DNA of 64,000 nucleotides from Nesterenkonia pannonica (GTDB lineage: Bacteria; Actinomycetota; Actinomycetes; Actinomycetales; Micrococcaceae), in NCBI RefSeq assembly GCF_019575955.1, contig NZ_CP080575.1, positions 2,480,001 to 2,544,000 on the forward strand, in the 5' to 3' direction. Positions 1 through 8,213 of this stretch are shown here, one piece after another (positions within the stretch are counted from its first letter, which is position 1; every line of letters starts with the position of its first letter). The notes below the pieces were generated by a model. The model did no database searches, had not been told where the DNA came from, and worked only from the letters and a program-made list of their open reading frames with translations. Position numbers and translations under genes: made by a program.

Positions 1-666
1 GACGATGAAGACCAGGACCGTGACGCCGAGGACGATCCACAGCAGCTCGTACCGGCCTTGATCACCCCGGTGAAGGATCCTTGGAACCAGATGGCCAGTG
101 TCTGCAGCCGGTCGGTCATCAGGGCGAGGTAGGTCGTCGCCGAGGAGACGACTGCTCCGGAGCATGATGCCGATGATGGGCACGATGAGACTGGACTTCA
201 GGGAGACTCGACGCAGGAACGCGAAGAACACCATCGTCCCGATGAAGGACATGACGACGGCGCCGATCATCCGCTCGAAGAGGGTCGCACTGGGCACCAG
301 CCACATCATCAGCACCAAGCCCAGGCCTGCCCACTCGGTGATGCCCATCGTGGACGGCTCGACGAAGCGGTTCTGCGTCAGCAGCTGCATGATGACCCCG
401 CACATCGCCATGGCCGCACCGGCGAGCACCAGCGCGGCCGTGCGGGGCACGCGCGTGATGCCGAACATCCAGAGGTTCTCCCACTCGTCTCCGCCGAAGA
501 CGTCGAACTGCCCGGTCAGGAGGGAGAGAACGAGCAGTGCGACGGTCACCAGGATCGCCGCCAAGAACGTCGGGGTCCACAGCCGCTTGTGCCGCCGGGT
601 CCGCACATCCTCCACCAGGATCTCCCGGCTGGTCTGCGAGACGTCTTGGCGCAGAGTGGTGGTCAT
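1..666 (-). CDS. FecCD-family iron-siderophore ABC permease (partial)
   Basis: Inner-membrane permease that would import Fe(III)-siderophore with the binding lipoprotein just upstream. Starts at ATG 666 with GGAAG upstream; the N-terminus begins MTTTLRQDVSQ, then hydrophobic helices. The family signature region reads RVPRTAALVLAGAAMAMCG followed by GVIMQ and NRFVEPSTMG, typical of FecCD/BtuC permeases. The C-terminal half runs off the left edge. The frame breaks near 165 (after GIM-L) and near 50 (before RYELLWIVLG), both single-base shifts that I attribute to consensus errors. Probably co-transcribed with the binding protein (18 nt gap). The exact siderophore is unknown. Confidence 0.85.
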   Translation of the reverse strand, partial: MTTTLRQDVSQTSREILVEDVRTRRHKRLWTPTFLAAILVTVALLVLSLLTGQFDVFGGDEWENLWMFGITRVPRTAALVLAGAAMAMCGVIMQLLTQNRFVEPSTMGITEWAGLGLVLMMWLVPSATLFERMIGAVVMSFIGTMVFFAFLRRVSLKSSLIVPIIGIMLRSSRLLGDDLPRPDDRPAADTGHLVPRILHRGDQGRYELLWIVLGVTVLVFIV

Positions 667-683
667 CAGAGAGCTTCCGACCG

Positions 684-1798
684 CTAATGGGCGCCCTCGA
701 GGGCGTCAGCGAAGTCGTTGAGGAAGTCGGTGTATGCCTGGACGTCCTCGGTGAGGTACATGCCCTGCGGCATGTAGACGATCTGGTCCTGCTCGATCGC
801 AGAGGTCTCCTGCAGGGCAGGCGAGTCCGCGATGAGGTCCTCGGCCGGGGTGTACTCCGGGTCCTCGGGGTTCATGCCGTCGCGATCCAGCACGATGATC
901 CAGTCCGGATCCGCGTCGGCAATGGCCTCCACCGAGATGTCATCCCCTCGTGGTCGCTGGATTCGTCCTCCACCTCAAGGGCGGGCTCCAGGTCGAGCTC
1001 CTGGAAGATCTCGGCAACGGCGCGGCCTTCGTTGGGGCCTGCATAGTTGATGTCGCCGCCGGAGGTCAGCAGACCCATCACGGTGTCCTCACCGTTGTAC
1101 GCCTCGGATGCACGCTCGATGGCGGCGTCGAGGTCGTCGATCAGCGCCTGAGCCTCATCCTCGGCGGCGAAGATCGTCCCGATGCTCTGTGCCTGCTCGC
1201 GCAGACCGTCGAAGAGGGTCTCGGGGTCTTCGAGCGCCTCGCTCCATTCCAGGATGACGCCGCCCTCGGGCATCAGGGCGGCCATGTCGTCGTAGTACTG
1301 GGAATACCGCTGACCGGTGATGACCAGGTCCGGCTCCGCAGCGGCGAAGACTTCGAAGTCGGGCTCCTGGTGGTTTCCGGTGTCGAGGATGTCCTCGTCG
1401 TCGGCATAGACCTCGTGGATGTGGGGCTGCATGAGCCCTCGGGCGGCGACGTCCAGCTCCACGCCCAGATCCTCCAGGAGGCGGAAGGTGCGGTTGTCGA
1501 ACGCCCGACGGAGTCGATCTCATCGAGACTGATGTCGTGGGTTCCGTGATCGTCCTCGATCTCGACGGTGCCGCCGCCCTCCTGGGCACCATCCTCCCCT
1601 CGGCCTCCTCCGCACCGTCGGAGTCGCCTGCGTCCTCTGCCGCGGTGTCCGCGCTTACTCAGCCTCTTCGGCTTCCTGCTCACCATTGTCGCCGCAGGCG
1701 GTGAGCGCCAGGAGAGCCACCGCCCCTGCGGAGAGCAGTTTGGCCAGTGTCGTCGTCTCGCCGGAAATCGCAGCGGGTGGAGTGATCATCGAAGGCAT
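684..1798 (-). CDS. Siderophore-binding lipoprotein (TroA/FepB-like)
   Basis: Extracellular substrate-binding component of the iron-siderophore ABC system. Begins MPSMITPPAAIS and has a lipobox LTAC near residue 36, then an acidic linker, then the two-lobed TroA-like fold: DEIDSVAVFDNRTFRLLEDLGVE, EPDLVITGQRY and DPDWIIVLDRDGM are recognisable. Start ATG 1798 has GAGGA about 8 nt upstream; a second ATG lies at 1789. In the linker the codon after E-A-E is TAA (GCTTAC at 1653-1658 on the plus strand) where Pro-Ala is expected, one of the GCCGGC scars. Further single-base frame breaks lie near 1500-1570 and 943. The iron box upstream suggests DtxR/IdeR control. Confidence 0.85.
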
Positions 1799-1816
1799 AC
1801 CGTCCTCATCGTCGAA

Positions 1817-1835
1817 TTTACTTAGCCTGTCCTAA
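1817..1835. promoter_or_regulatory. DtxR/IdeR-like iron box
   Basis: Imperfect palindrome with CTTAG and CTAAG arms six bases apart. I count 14 of 19 positions matching the DtxR consensus TTAGGTTAGCCTAACCTAA. It sits 19 nt upstream of the siderophore-binding lipoprotein start, the expected operator position for iron repression. The rich TTA content also makes this element resemble the assembly scars, but it lies in non-coding DNA and both arms are intact. Confidence 0.6.
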
Positions 1836-1951
1836 GCTCAAAAGAGCATAAACTTAGGTGGCACCTTCGGCAACAAGGCGACCATTACGTTACACAAATG
1901 TTGCGAAATGGCTCAGGGTGCTTCGGCGCCGACCTCCTATAGCGTGGCCCC

Positions 1952-3204
1952 GTGTCCGACACCGAACTCAAGCCGGTCCTCAGCCCCGAGGGGTGGGAGC
2001 TGCTGAACTCCCTGCCGCCCTACGACGCCGCCAGCTCCGCAGCGCTGAACGCGCGCCTGCGCAAAGAGGGGTGGGACCCCAGCACCGTGGCCGCAGCGCT
2101 GACGCAGTCGCAGCTGAGGGCCGAAGCCCGGCCCAAGTTCGGGGATGCTGCGGCCCGCATGCTGCTCACCCGAGAAGGGCTTCAGCAGTCCACCAGGCGT
2201 TCTGCCGCAGCCCGCCACGCGGCTCGGATGCGCGAAAGGGCGGAGCACGTCATTGACCTCGGGTGCGGGCTCGGAGGCGATGCCATGGCCTTTGCCGGCG
2301 CAGGGCTGAAGGTGACCGCAGTGGACGCCGATGAGACCACGGCGGCGGCCGCCACGATGAACCTGCTGCCCTTTCCGGAAGCCAGCGTGCTGCATGCGCA
2401 GGCACAGGACGCCCTCCGCGAGGCCGATCCCGCGGCCGCGCTGTGGTTGGACCCTGCTCGCCGTGATGCTCGATCTCGGCTGTGGGACCCCGAAGACTTC
2501 TCCCCACCCCTGAGCTTCGTCGCCGAACTGGCCGCCACCGGGGTGCCGATGGGCGTCAAACTGGGTCCCGGCATGCCCCACGACCTGATCCCAGCTGACT
2601 GCGAGGCCGAATGGGTCAGCGTCGACGGCGAGCTGGTCGAGCTGGTCCTGTGGTTCAACGGCCTCGCTCGCACGGGGGTGCGACGAGCTGCGACCGCCCT
2701 CTCGGACAGGGACGCGGAGCGTTCGGTCACCGAGCTGACGTCCTCGAGCGACTTCGGCCAGGGAGTGCACCCTGAGGCTGCCGGCAGAGACGGGCTCATG
2801 GGAATTCTGTGGGAGCCGGACCCTGCCGTGATCCGCGCAGGCCTGGTGGCCGAGCTCGCCGAATCGCTCGGGGCGGTCCTGCTGGATGAGCACATCGCCT
2901 ACCTCTGCGGACCGGAGGATCACGCTCCTTCGAACCTCGCACCGATGGCCCACGGCTACCGAGTCCTTGAGGTGCGTCCGTTCAAGCCCAAGGCGCTGCG
3001 CCGGTGGGCGGCCGATGAGGGTGTCACGTCGCTGGAGATCAAGAAGCGCGGGGTCGACGTGGTGCCTGAGCAGCTTCGCTCCCAGCTTCTGGCCGGGCGG
3101 CGCTGCTCCGCATCCCCGTGCATCGGGTGCTCGTGATCACGCGCGTCGGGAACGAGCGGCTCGTCGCGATCGTCGAACCCTCGGCCGAGGAGCCACGGCG
3201 CTGA
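1952..3204 (+). CDS. Class I SAM-dependent methyltransferase with THUMP-like C-terminus
   Basis: Probable RNA-type methyltransferase; substrate unknown. GTG start at 1952. Residues 1-90 are helical; the SAM-binding motif I is VIDLGCGLGGDAMAFA (about residues 97-112), followed by VTAVDADETTA. LWLDPARRD is the motif IV region. The C-terminal part (LEVRPFKPKALRRWAADEG, SLEIKKRGVDVVPEQLR) matches the THUMP-like domain found in actinobacterial members. The frame breaks near 3095-3120: the open frame stops at 3136, but the other frame continues LVITRVGNERLVAIVEP to TGA 3204, the expected family ending. Apparently monocistronic and divergent from the iron operon. Confidence 0.8.
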
Positions 3205-3240
3205 GAGTGCAGCACCCGCCGGCCGCCTCGACGCCGCGGG

Positions 3241-3890
3241 TCAGCTGCGGTCGTCGCGCGAGCCTGCGGCGCAGAAGCACAGCTGCCGCAGCGACCGCTG
3301 CGAGCGCTCCCAGACCGATCAGGATGGGCCACCACTGGCCGCCCTCATCAGCGTCGTCCGCCGTGAGGTCCGCATCGTCATCGTCGTCCCCGCAGCGGGC
3401 GCGTCGGGATCCGCCTCCTGATCCTCCTCTGCTTACTCGTTCTGACTGTCCTCCTCGGCGGCCGCTTCACCCTCCGACTCCTGGGCGTCGACCTCGAACT
3501 CAAAGCTGAGCTCCTCATCGTGACCGTCCGAATAGGCCACGCGATAGAGAACTTCGTACTCCCGCTGGGCAGCTCCTCGGCAAGGTCGGTGCGCATCGTG
3601 GAGCCCTCGACCTCAGCCTACTCTGCGGAGGCCCAGTTCTCATCCTCCTCGTCCAGCACCCAGATGTCGTTGGTCACCGCATCACCCGTGGTCAGCCCGT
3701 CGCCGGAGAACTCGAGCACAACCTCCGACGGAGGGGCGTCAAGGACCTCGCCCGCTTCGGGGTTCGATCCGATCAGCGAGTCATGGGCGTGGGCGGGGAC
3801 CACCGTCAGGCCGGCGAGGGTCAGCGCACCGGCGGCGGACAGGGCGACGACGGCGGGCAGGTGGGCAGAGCGATGCTCATAGGTGTTCAT
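3241..3890 (-). CDS. copC: CopC-domain copper-resistance protein, membrane anchored
   Basis: Exported copper-binding protein. Start ATG 3890 with AAGGA upstream. Signal peptide residues 1-36 ending AHA, so the mature protein begins HDSLIGSNPEAGEVLDAPPS, the CopC N-terminus with its Cu-ligand His. Then VVLEFSGDGL and, after breaks, GEYEVLYRVAYSDGHDEELSFEFEV (the S-D-G-H motif carries the second Cu-site His). An acidic linker and one C-terminal TM helix (WWPILIGLGALAAVAAAAVLL) follow. Two scars give in-frame stops after E (TAG at 3616-3621, TAA at 3431-3436), both where Pro-Ala is expected; one G is missing before EYEV. The true stop is uncertain: TGA at 3241-3243 needs one more frame correction. 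Confidence 0.75.
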
Positions 3891-3961
3891 GTCATGTCCT
3901 TCTTCAGCAGGCGCTGCGACTGCGCCCCGGACGGGCGCAGGCAGCTTAAGGTCACGGTTCG

Positions 3962-4576
3962 TCAGTGCTGATGGGAGAGGGTGGGCCACGCGTGGGGCAT
4001 GGGCCCTGGTTGACAGAGCTGGGTCGGGGCAGCCGAGGAGATCGCGGCATCTGAGGCAGCCGCGCCTGTGCTTAAGCAGCGGGCCCACACCCCAGAGATC
4101 CAAAGCGGTCGGGGCTATGCCGAACATCCGGCTCAAGGCGGCCAGAACGCTTCGCCTCGGCGCAGCAGCAGGTACGTGACCAGCGCTGCCGCAGCATGGG
4201 ACGCAGCCATCCACGCGTCGGACGGATGCGACGCTTACCGAGCCCGCCGGAGACCGTCACGAAAGCTGCATGATGAGCGTGGGGACCTCGGCCGATCCGT
4301 GCTGGAGGCTGCTCGCCCTGCCGCCGGCAGAAGCACGAACAGCCCGTGCAGCGCCGCCTGACTGGCCAGCACGGCGAGCGCCAGACGAAGCCGAGACAGT
4401 CTCGCGGCGGTCAGCGCGGTGCTGATGGGAGCCGCGACCGCCACGGCCAGAAGAATCACCACGGGGTGGGGCCCGTGATGGCCTCCGAGCACATGAGCCA
4501 GGGCGTAGGCACCTACTGCGCTGGAGGCGATGAGCAGCCCGCGCAGAAGTCGCGCGGCGGGGCCTCTCGGGCGCAC
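3962..4576 (-). CDS. Small polytopic membrane protein next to copC
   Basis: Unnamed membrane protein. GTG start at 4576 gives hydrophobic helices LLRGLLIASSAVGAYALAHV, PVVILLAVAVAAPIS and LALAVLASQAALHGLFVLL; after a break near 4300 the text resumes with GWMAASHAAAALVTYLLLRRGEAFW. His-rich patches (HVLGGHHGPHP) may bind metal. Such proteins commonly accompany CopC in Micrococcales, so a role in copper handling is inferred from context only. At least two frame breaks; the end is taken at TGA 3962-3964, just before copC, but another frame reads through into copC, so the boundary is tentative. Confidence 0.5.
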
Positions 4577-4616
4577 TCATCAGCTGCATTCTAGCGGCGA
4601 CCCCAAGGGTCAGGCG

Positions 4617-6177
4617 TCACTCCTCAGTGCCCTGCGGGCTGCGGTCTCGGCGGAGAATGATCCATACCAGGATTGCGGTGATCAGCACCAGGGCAGCAGT
4701 GAGGAATCCGGTGAGGCTCACAGCATCGGCGAACGCGCTCTGGGCGCTGGCCCACAGCTCCGTCCCCACTGGGCCTCCGATGCGCTCGGCCACCACCGAA
4801 GCTCCGCTGATGGTCTCCGAGGCTGCGGAGACGTCTCCCGCAGCGGCCTCCTCAGGCGCAGCGCTCGTCAGCTGCGCCCGGTAGCCGGTGCTGAGCACAC
4901 TGCCCAGCACTGCGATCCCGAGTGCGCCTCCGAGTTCGTAGGCTGTCTCCGAGATGGCGGACGCGGCGCCGGCGACGGTGGGGCGGGGCCGCGCTGAGCA
5001 CGGCGCTGTTGGTCACTGTTTCGGCCATTCCGCTGCCGAGGCCGACGGCGGCGAAGGCCAGCAGGGCCAGCAGCACGCCGTCCTGGGCCGGCAGCTGCGA
5101 GATCAGGGCCAGCCCCGAGGCCGACACGGTGAGGCCTCCGGCGATCACCGATCGCAGGGAGAAGCGGCGGGCGATGGGGATCACGATGAAGCTGGCCAGC
5201 ACCGAGATGGCCAGGCCGGGCACAAGCACGAGGCTTGCTCGCAGAGGGCTCATCTCGTAGCCGGACTGCAGCAGCTGCGTGAGGAAGAACAGAGTTCCTA
5301 CCAGCGAGAAGATCAGCATGAAGTTGGTGACGATGCTTAAGCGCGGAACCTCGGCACCGCGAAGAGCGAAAGGCCCAGCAGCGGGTGGTCCAGCCTGCGC
5401 TGCCTGCGGATGAAGACGCCGACCGCCGCCGCGCCCATCAGCAGCGCGGCGACGCTGATGACGGTCACTCGCGGCGGCAAGCCGCTTGAGCCCGTAGACC
5501 GCCATGAGCATTCCCGTCAGGGAGAGCAGGACCGAGGCCGCATCGATGCGCCCCGGGTTGGGGTCCTGGACTCGACGACCAGCAGCGGCACGGCGATGAG
5601 GATCAGGGCGACGACGGGCAGGTTGATCAGAAATACCGAGCCCCAGAAGAAGTGCTCGAGCAGCACTCCCCGAGGATGGGGCCGAAGGCAGCACCTGCCG
5701 AGAAGGCCGAGGCCCAGACCGCGATGGCGACCATGCGCTGACGCTCGTGGGGAACAGGCTGCGGATCAGCGAGAGGGTGGAGGGCATCAGGGTCGCTCCG
5801 GCCACACCGAGAAGGGCCCGGGCTGCGATGAGCATGCTTACGGTGGTGCTGAAGGCGGCCAGCGCTGAGGCGATCCCGAACGCGGCGGAGCCGATGAGCA
5901 GCAGGCGCCACGACCGATGCGGTCACCGATGGATCCCATAGTGATCAGAAAGCCTAGGCGATGAGGAACCCGTAGATGTCCACTATCCACAGCAGCTGCT
6001 CGCTGGTCGGGGCCAGGTCTGCGGAGAGATGGGGACTGCGAAGCTGAGCACCGTCATGTCCACCGCGATGAGGATGACGGGGAGCACCAGTGTCGCCAGG
6101 CCCAGCCAGGCGCGCAGTCCGGCACGTTGGGCGGGCATGCTCTGGGGCTGCGGGTGGGCAGAAGTCTGCACAGTCAT
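4617..6177 (-). CDS. MFS drug exporter, DHA2 (14-TM, QacA-like) family
   Basis: Proton-driven multidrug efflux protein of the inner membrane. N-terminal helix GLATLVLPVILIAVDMTVLSFAVP has the D-M-T-V signature of DHA2 transporters; later MGSIGDRIGRRRLLLIG (motif A), ARALLGVAGATLMPSTLSLI (motif C-like) and C-terminal TGFLTAALVLITAILVWIIL. Start ATG 6177 (GTG 6183 in frame); no strong ribosome site seen. Two scars shift the frame: GCCTAGGC at 5952-5959 where FLI-Ala-Gly-FLI is expected, and GCTTAAGC at 5335-5342 where R-Ala-Gly-I is expected. Other single-base losses lie near 5470, 5555, 5660, 5750 and 4985. Substrate cannot be inferred. Confidence 0.85.
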
Positions 6178-6343
6178 ATGCACCGTTGCGACGGCCGCAT
6201 GGGACGACAGATGCGGCGGCGCGAGATCAGGCTGCGAGTTTACTGGGGCGGATCGCTTACGTGAGGTGGTCGTCCTTGCGGGAATTCCCGCCGGAGCTCA
6301 CCCTAGCAGAGGAACCGTACGTTTGTAATGTTTGGTGTCGCCC

Positions 6344-7363
6344 TCACCCGTCGGCCTCAGAGCTCGTCGCCCACCCCGGAAAGGGGTCGGCGAAGGAGGA
6401 CCACCTGCTCGGCCCTGCGGCGAGCTCCTCATCCGTCAGGAGCGCCTCGTCGAGGGCCGATGTCAGACCCTCGTGGTCAAGGTCGATCCCTGTCAGGGCA
6501 AGGTCCTGCCTGAAGGCCAGAATCTCCTCAGGGTCGGTCATCTGGTGGTCGAACGTGAGGGGACTCATGGAGAAGAGCGTGCCCACATGCTCCCAGTGCG
6601 CTGTGATGTGCGGGCGCGTCGCCAGCCTACAGAAGCCCGAGGAGCGAATGAGCTTCCCAAACTCTTCGTGCTCCACAGGCCCGTCCAGAAGCGCCTTCAG
6701 GCGCTCCGGGTGGAACGCCCGCGGAGTCTCGTACCTCAGCGACAGCACACGCGGGTGATCGTGCGCCACTCTGAAGTCGCTGTTGAGCAGGCAGACCCAC
6801 CCTGGGCGGGTCTGGTCCTGAGTGTAGAGCTGGCCGCTGCGCCCGGCGGGCTCCTCCCGGGCTGTCACGATGGCGGCGTGCGGGCTGAGGTGGCTGATCA
6901 GCCCCTGCAGCAGGCCGACCTGCTGAGCGCTCAGCCCGTCGCTGCTGACGAGAACCACAGCGGAGGCGTATTCGACCTGCTGCACCATCAGCTGGGCACG
7001 CGCTGTGAAGCGCGCCTCCTCCCTGACGCCCCGGCGCGTCAGGTCGGTGACCACGTAGTCCTCCCCGCGCAGGTCTGCAATCAGGTGCAGGGCGTCGACG
7101 ACCGCGATGATTCCGCTGAGCTGAGTGCCCCCGCCCGGGTCTGCATACTCACCGATGAGATGGGTCATATCGGCGTGCAGCGGCGCCTCCACGACCGCGT
7201 CGCGCGGGTCGGCGGACAGGGCTCGCCCGTGCAGCCATCGGACGACCGCATCGGGGTCTCTGGCGATGCGGCTGGCGTCGAAGAGCACGCGGCCCTCGCG
7301 CCTGGCCAGGCTGCGGGCGTACTGATGGCGCTCCGGACCGCATGCTCCAGCGACCACGGTCAC
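6344..7363 (-). CDS. CobW/ZNG1-like protein without a P-loop (Rv0106-type)
   Basis: Zinc-stress-associated CobW-superfamily protein. Resembles mycobacterial Rv0106: N-terminus [19 protein letters not shown] stands where CobW GTPases have the G-x-x-x-x-GKT loop, so no Walker A is present. The C-terminal CobW domain is clear ([13 protein letters not shown] near 220, ending [14 protein letters not shown]). Start taken at GTG 7363; an upstream ATG at 7400 gives MTQSTPRA and needs one frame correction, so the true N-terminus may be 12 residues longer. Divergent from the alternative L36 gene across a shared region containing a Zur-like palindrome, matching the known Zur regulon arrangement. Confidence 0.8.
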   Translation of the reverse strand: MTVVAGACGPERHQYARSLARREGRVLFDASRIARDPDAVVRWLHGRALSADPRDAVVEAPLHADMTHLIGEYADPGGGTQLSGIIAVVDALHLIADLRGEDYVVTDLTRRGVREEARFTARAQLMVQQVEYASAVVLVSSDGLSAQQVGLLQGLISHLSPHAAIVTAREEPAGRSGQLYTQDQTRPGWVCLLNSDFRVAHDHPRVLSLRYETPRAFHPERLKALLDGPVEHEEFGKLIRSSGFCRLATRPHITAHWEHVGTLFSMSPLTFDHQMTDPEEILAFRQDLALTGIDLDHEGLTSALDEALLTDEELAAGPSRWSSFADPFPGWATSSEADG

Positions 7364-7419
7364 ATCGGCCTTGCACTGCGCGCGGGGTTGATTGCGTCAT
7401 CCATCCGTCGTAGATTACA

Positions 7420-7434
7420 TGCTATTGCATCTCA
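7420..7434. promoter_or_regulatory. Zur-like 15-bp palindrome
   Basis: TGCTATTGCATCTCA has the TG-nn-AT-nnn-AT-nn-CA skeleton of actinobacterial Zur operators. It lies between the divergent CobW-like gene and rpmJ2, 19 nt before the latter's ATG, where a zinc repressor would silence both. Central bases deviate from the best-known sites, so this is a candidate. Confidence 0.45.
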
Positions 7435-7453
7435 TTCTCAACAGGAGGTCGAC

Positions 7454-7576
7454 ATGAAGGTCCGGAATTCACTGCGCTCCCTGAAGAATCAGCCGGGCTC
7501 ACAGGTGGTGCGACGGCGCGGCAAGACGTACGTCATCAACAAGCGAAATCCACGCCTGAAGGCGCGCCAGGGCTGA
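7454..7576 (+). CDS. rpmJ2: 50S ribosomal protein L36, zinc-independent paralogue (C-)
   Basis: Alternative L36 of 40 residues, [17 protein letters not shown]... ending RLKARQG. It lacks all cysteines of the zinc-ribbon L36; the standard four-ligand L36 is encoded at 42984-43097. Family knowledge: such C- paralogues replace the zinc-binding form during zinc starvation and free zinc. Start ATG 7454 with a perfect AGGAGG 5 nt upstream. Preceded by the Zur-like palindrome and followed by a strong bidirectional terminator. Confidence 0.95.
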   Translation: MKVRNSLRSLKNQPGSQVVRRRGKTYVINKRNPRLKARQG

Positions 7577-7589
7577 GCTCCTGGGCATG

Positions 7590-7629
7590 ACTGTGCCCGA
7601 GCCCTTCAAGAAGCGGGCTCGGGCACAGT
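7590..7629. terminator. Bidirectional terminator between rpmJ2 and the His-rich gene
   Basis: Perfect 15-bp inverted repeat, ACTGTGCCCGAGCCC / GGGCTCGGGCACAGT, with a 10-nt loop (TTCAAGAAGC). It lies between two convergent genes (rpmJ2 plus, His-rich protein minus) and can serve both. No long T tract. Confidence 0.8.
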
Positions 7630-7647
7630 GCTGCTCAGCGACGGCGC

Positions 7648-7800
7648 TCAGTGCTCGTCGTAGTGGTCACCGTGCTCGTGGTGACGGTGACCGTCGTGGA
7701 TGTAGTCAGTGTGTCCGTCGTGCACAACGGACTCGTGACCGCAGGAAGGACCGTGCTGGTGCTCGGTCACAGTGTGCTCGGCGGTGGTGCATGCAGCCAT
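7648..7800 (-). CDS. His-rich mini-protein, probable zinc-binding
   Basis: 50-residue protein starting MAACTTAEHTVTEHQHGPSCGHE and ending HRHHEHGDHYDEH. I count 13 His and 2 Cys plus many Asp/Glu, spread over the whole chain; no signal peptide or membrane helix. ATG 7800 has AGGAGG at good spacing. It lies directly downstream of an ArsR repressor with a zinc-type sensor, so it is probably a cytoplasmic Zn(II) buffer or chaperone. Homologues are often labelled zinc transporter permease, but at 50 residues with no membrane segment it cannot be one. Confidence 0.85.
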   Translation of the reverse strand: MAACTTAEHTVTEHQHGPSCGHESVVHDGHTDYIHDGHRHHEHGDHYDEH

Positions 7801-7834
7801 GATGGCCTCCTTCTGCGGCGGGGCCGCGACGGAA

Positions 7835-8123
7835 CTATTTCTCTTCCTGCGCGTGAGCCACGGCATCGTCGACCACGTGAGCCACATGCTGGTCGGCGAG
7901 GTGGTACTCCACCACGACCATGGCGGCCCGCGGTGACGAGTCCGGCCTGCTTCAGAGTCCGCAGGTGCTGTGAGACGAGGGGCTGCGACATTCCTGTCGC
8001 CTCCACCAGCGCTCCCACAGTCCGCGCCCTCTGTCCGATCAGCCTCACCAGCCAGAGCCTCGACTCGTTGCCGAGAACTTTGAACAGCTCAGCCGCTTCA
8101 GCCAGACCCGGCTCATCGCGCAC
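7835..8123 (-). CDS. ArsR/SmtB-family metal-sensing repressor
   Basis: Winged-helix repressor of about 95 residues. GTG 8123 is preceded by GGGAGGG. HTH: LFKVLGNESRLWLVRLIGQRA then TGMSQPLVSQHLRTLKQAGLV. After a one-base break near 7917 the C-terminus reads VVVEYHLADQHVAHVVDDAVAHAQEEK. The last helix has D-x-H-x10-H-x2-E, the alpha5 zinc-sensing signature of SmtB/CzrA. It probably represses itself and the downstream His-rich gene through the palindrome at 8153-8172 and is relieved by zinc. Confidence 0.88.
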
Positions 8124-8152
8124 AGTCCTACCCTCCCAGACATATAAAGAGA

Positions 8153-8172
8153 TTGCAATATATTTATTGCAA
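8153..8172. promoter_or_regulatory. ArsR operator palindrome
   Basis: Perfect inverted repeat TTGCAATA-TATT-TATTGCAA, 8-bp arms and 4-nt spacer, 30 nt upstream of the arsR GTG start. AT-rich 12-2-12-type palindromes of this look are typical SmtB/CzrA operators. It stands out sharply against the surrounding high-GC DNA. Confidence 0.75.
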
Positions 8173-8213
8173 CGCAGTCGCATTATGCGCCCAATGTACG
8201 CACGGGCCCACGC

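Noticed and set aside
6178..6343. A regulator gene between the drug exporter and the CobW-like gene
   Set aside because: The 166-nt gap has no HTH-like frame on either strand.
6332..7576. 414-residue plus-strand frame running into rpmJ2
   Set aside because: Antisense of the CobW-like gene; the start of L36 is fixed by a perfect AGGAGG and family length.
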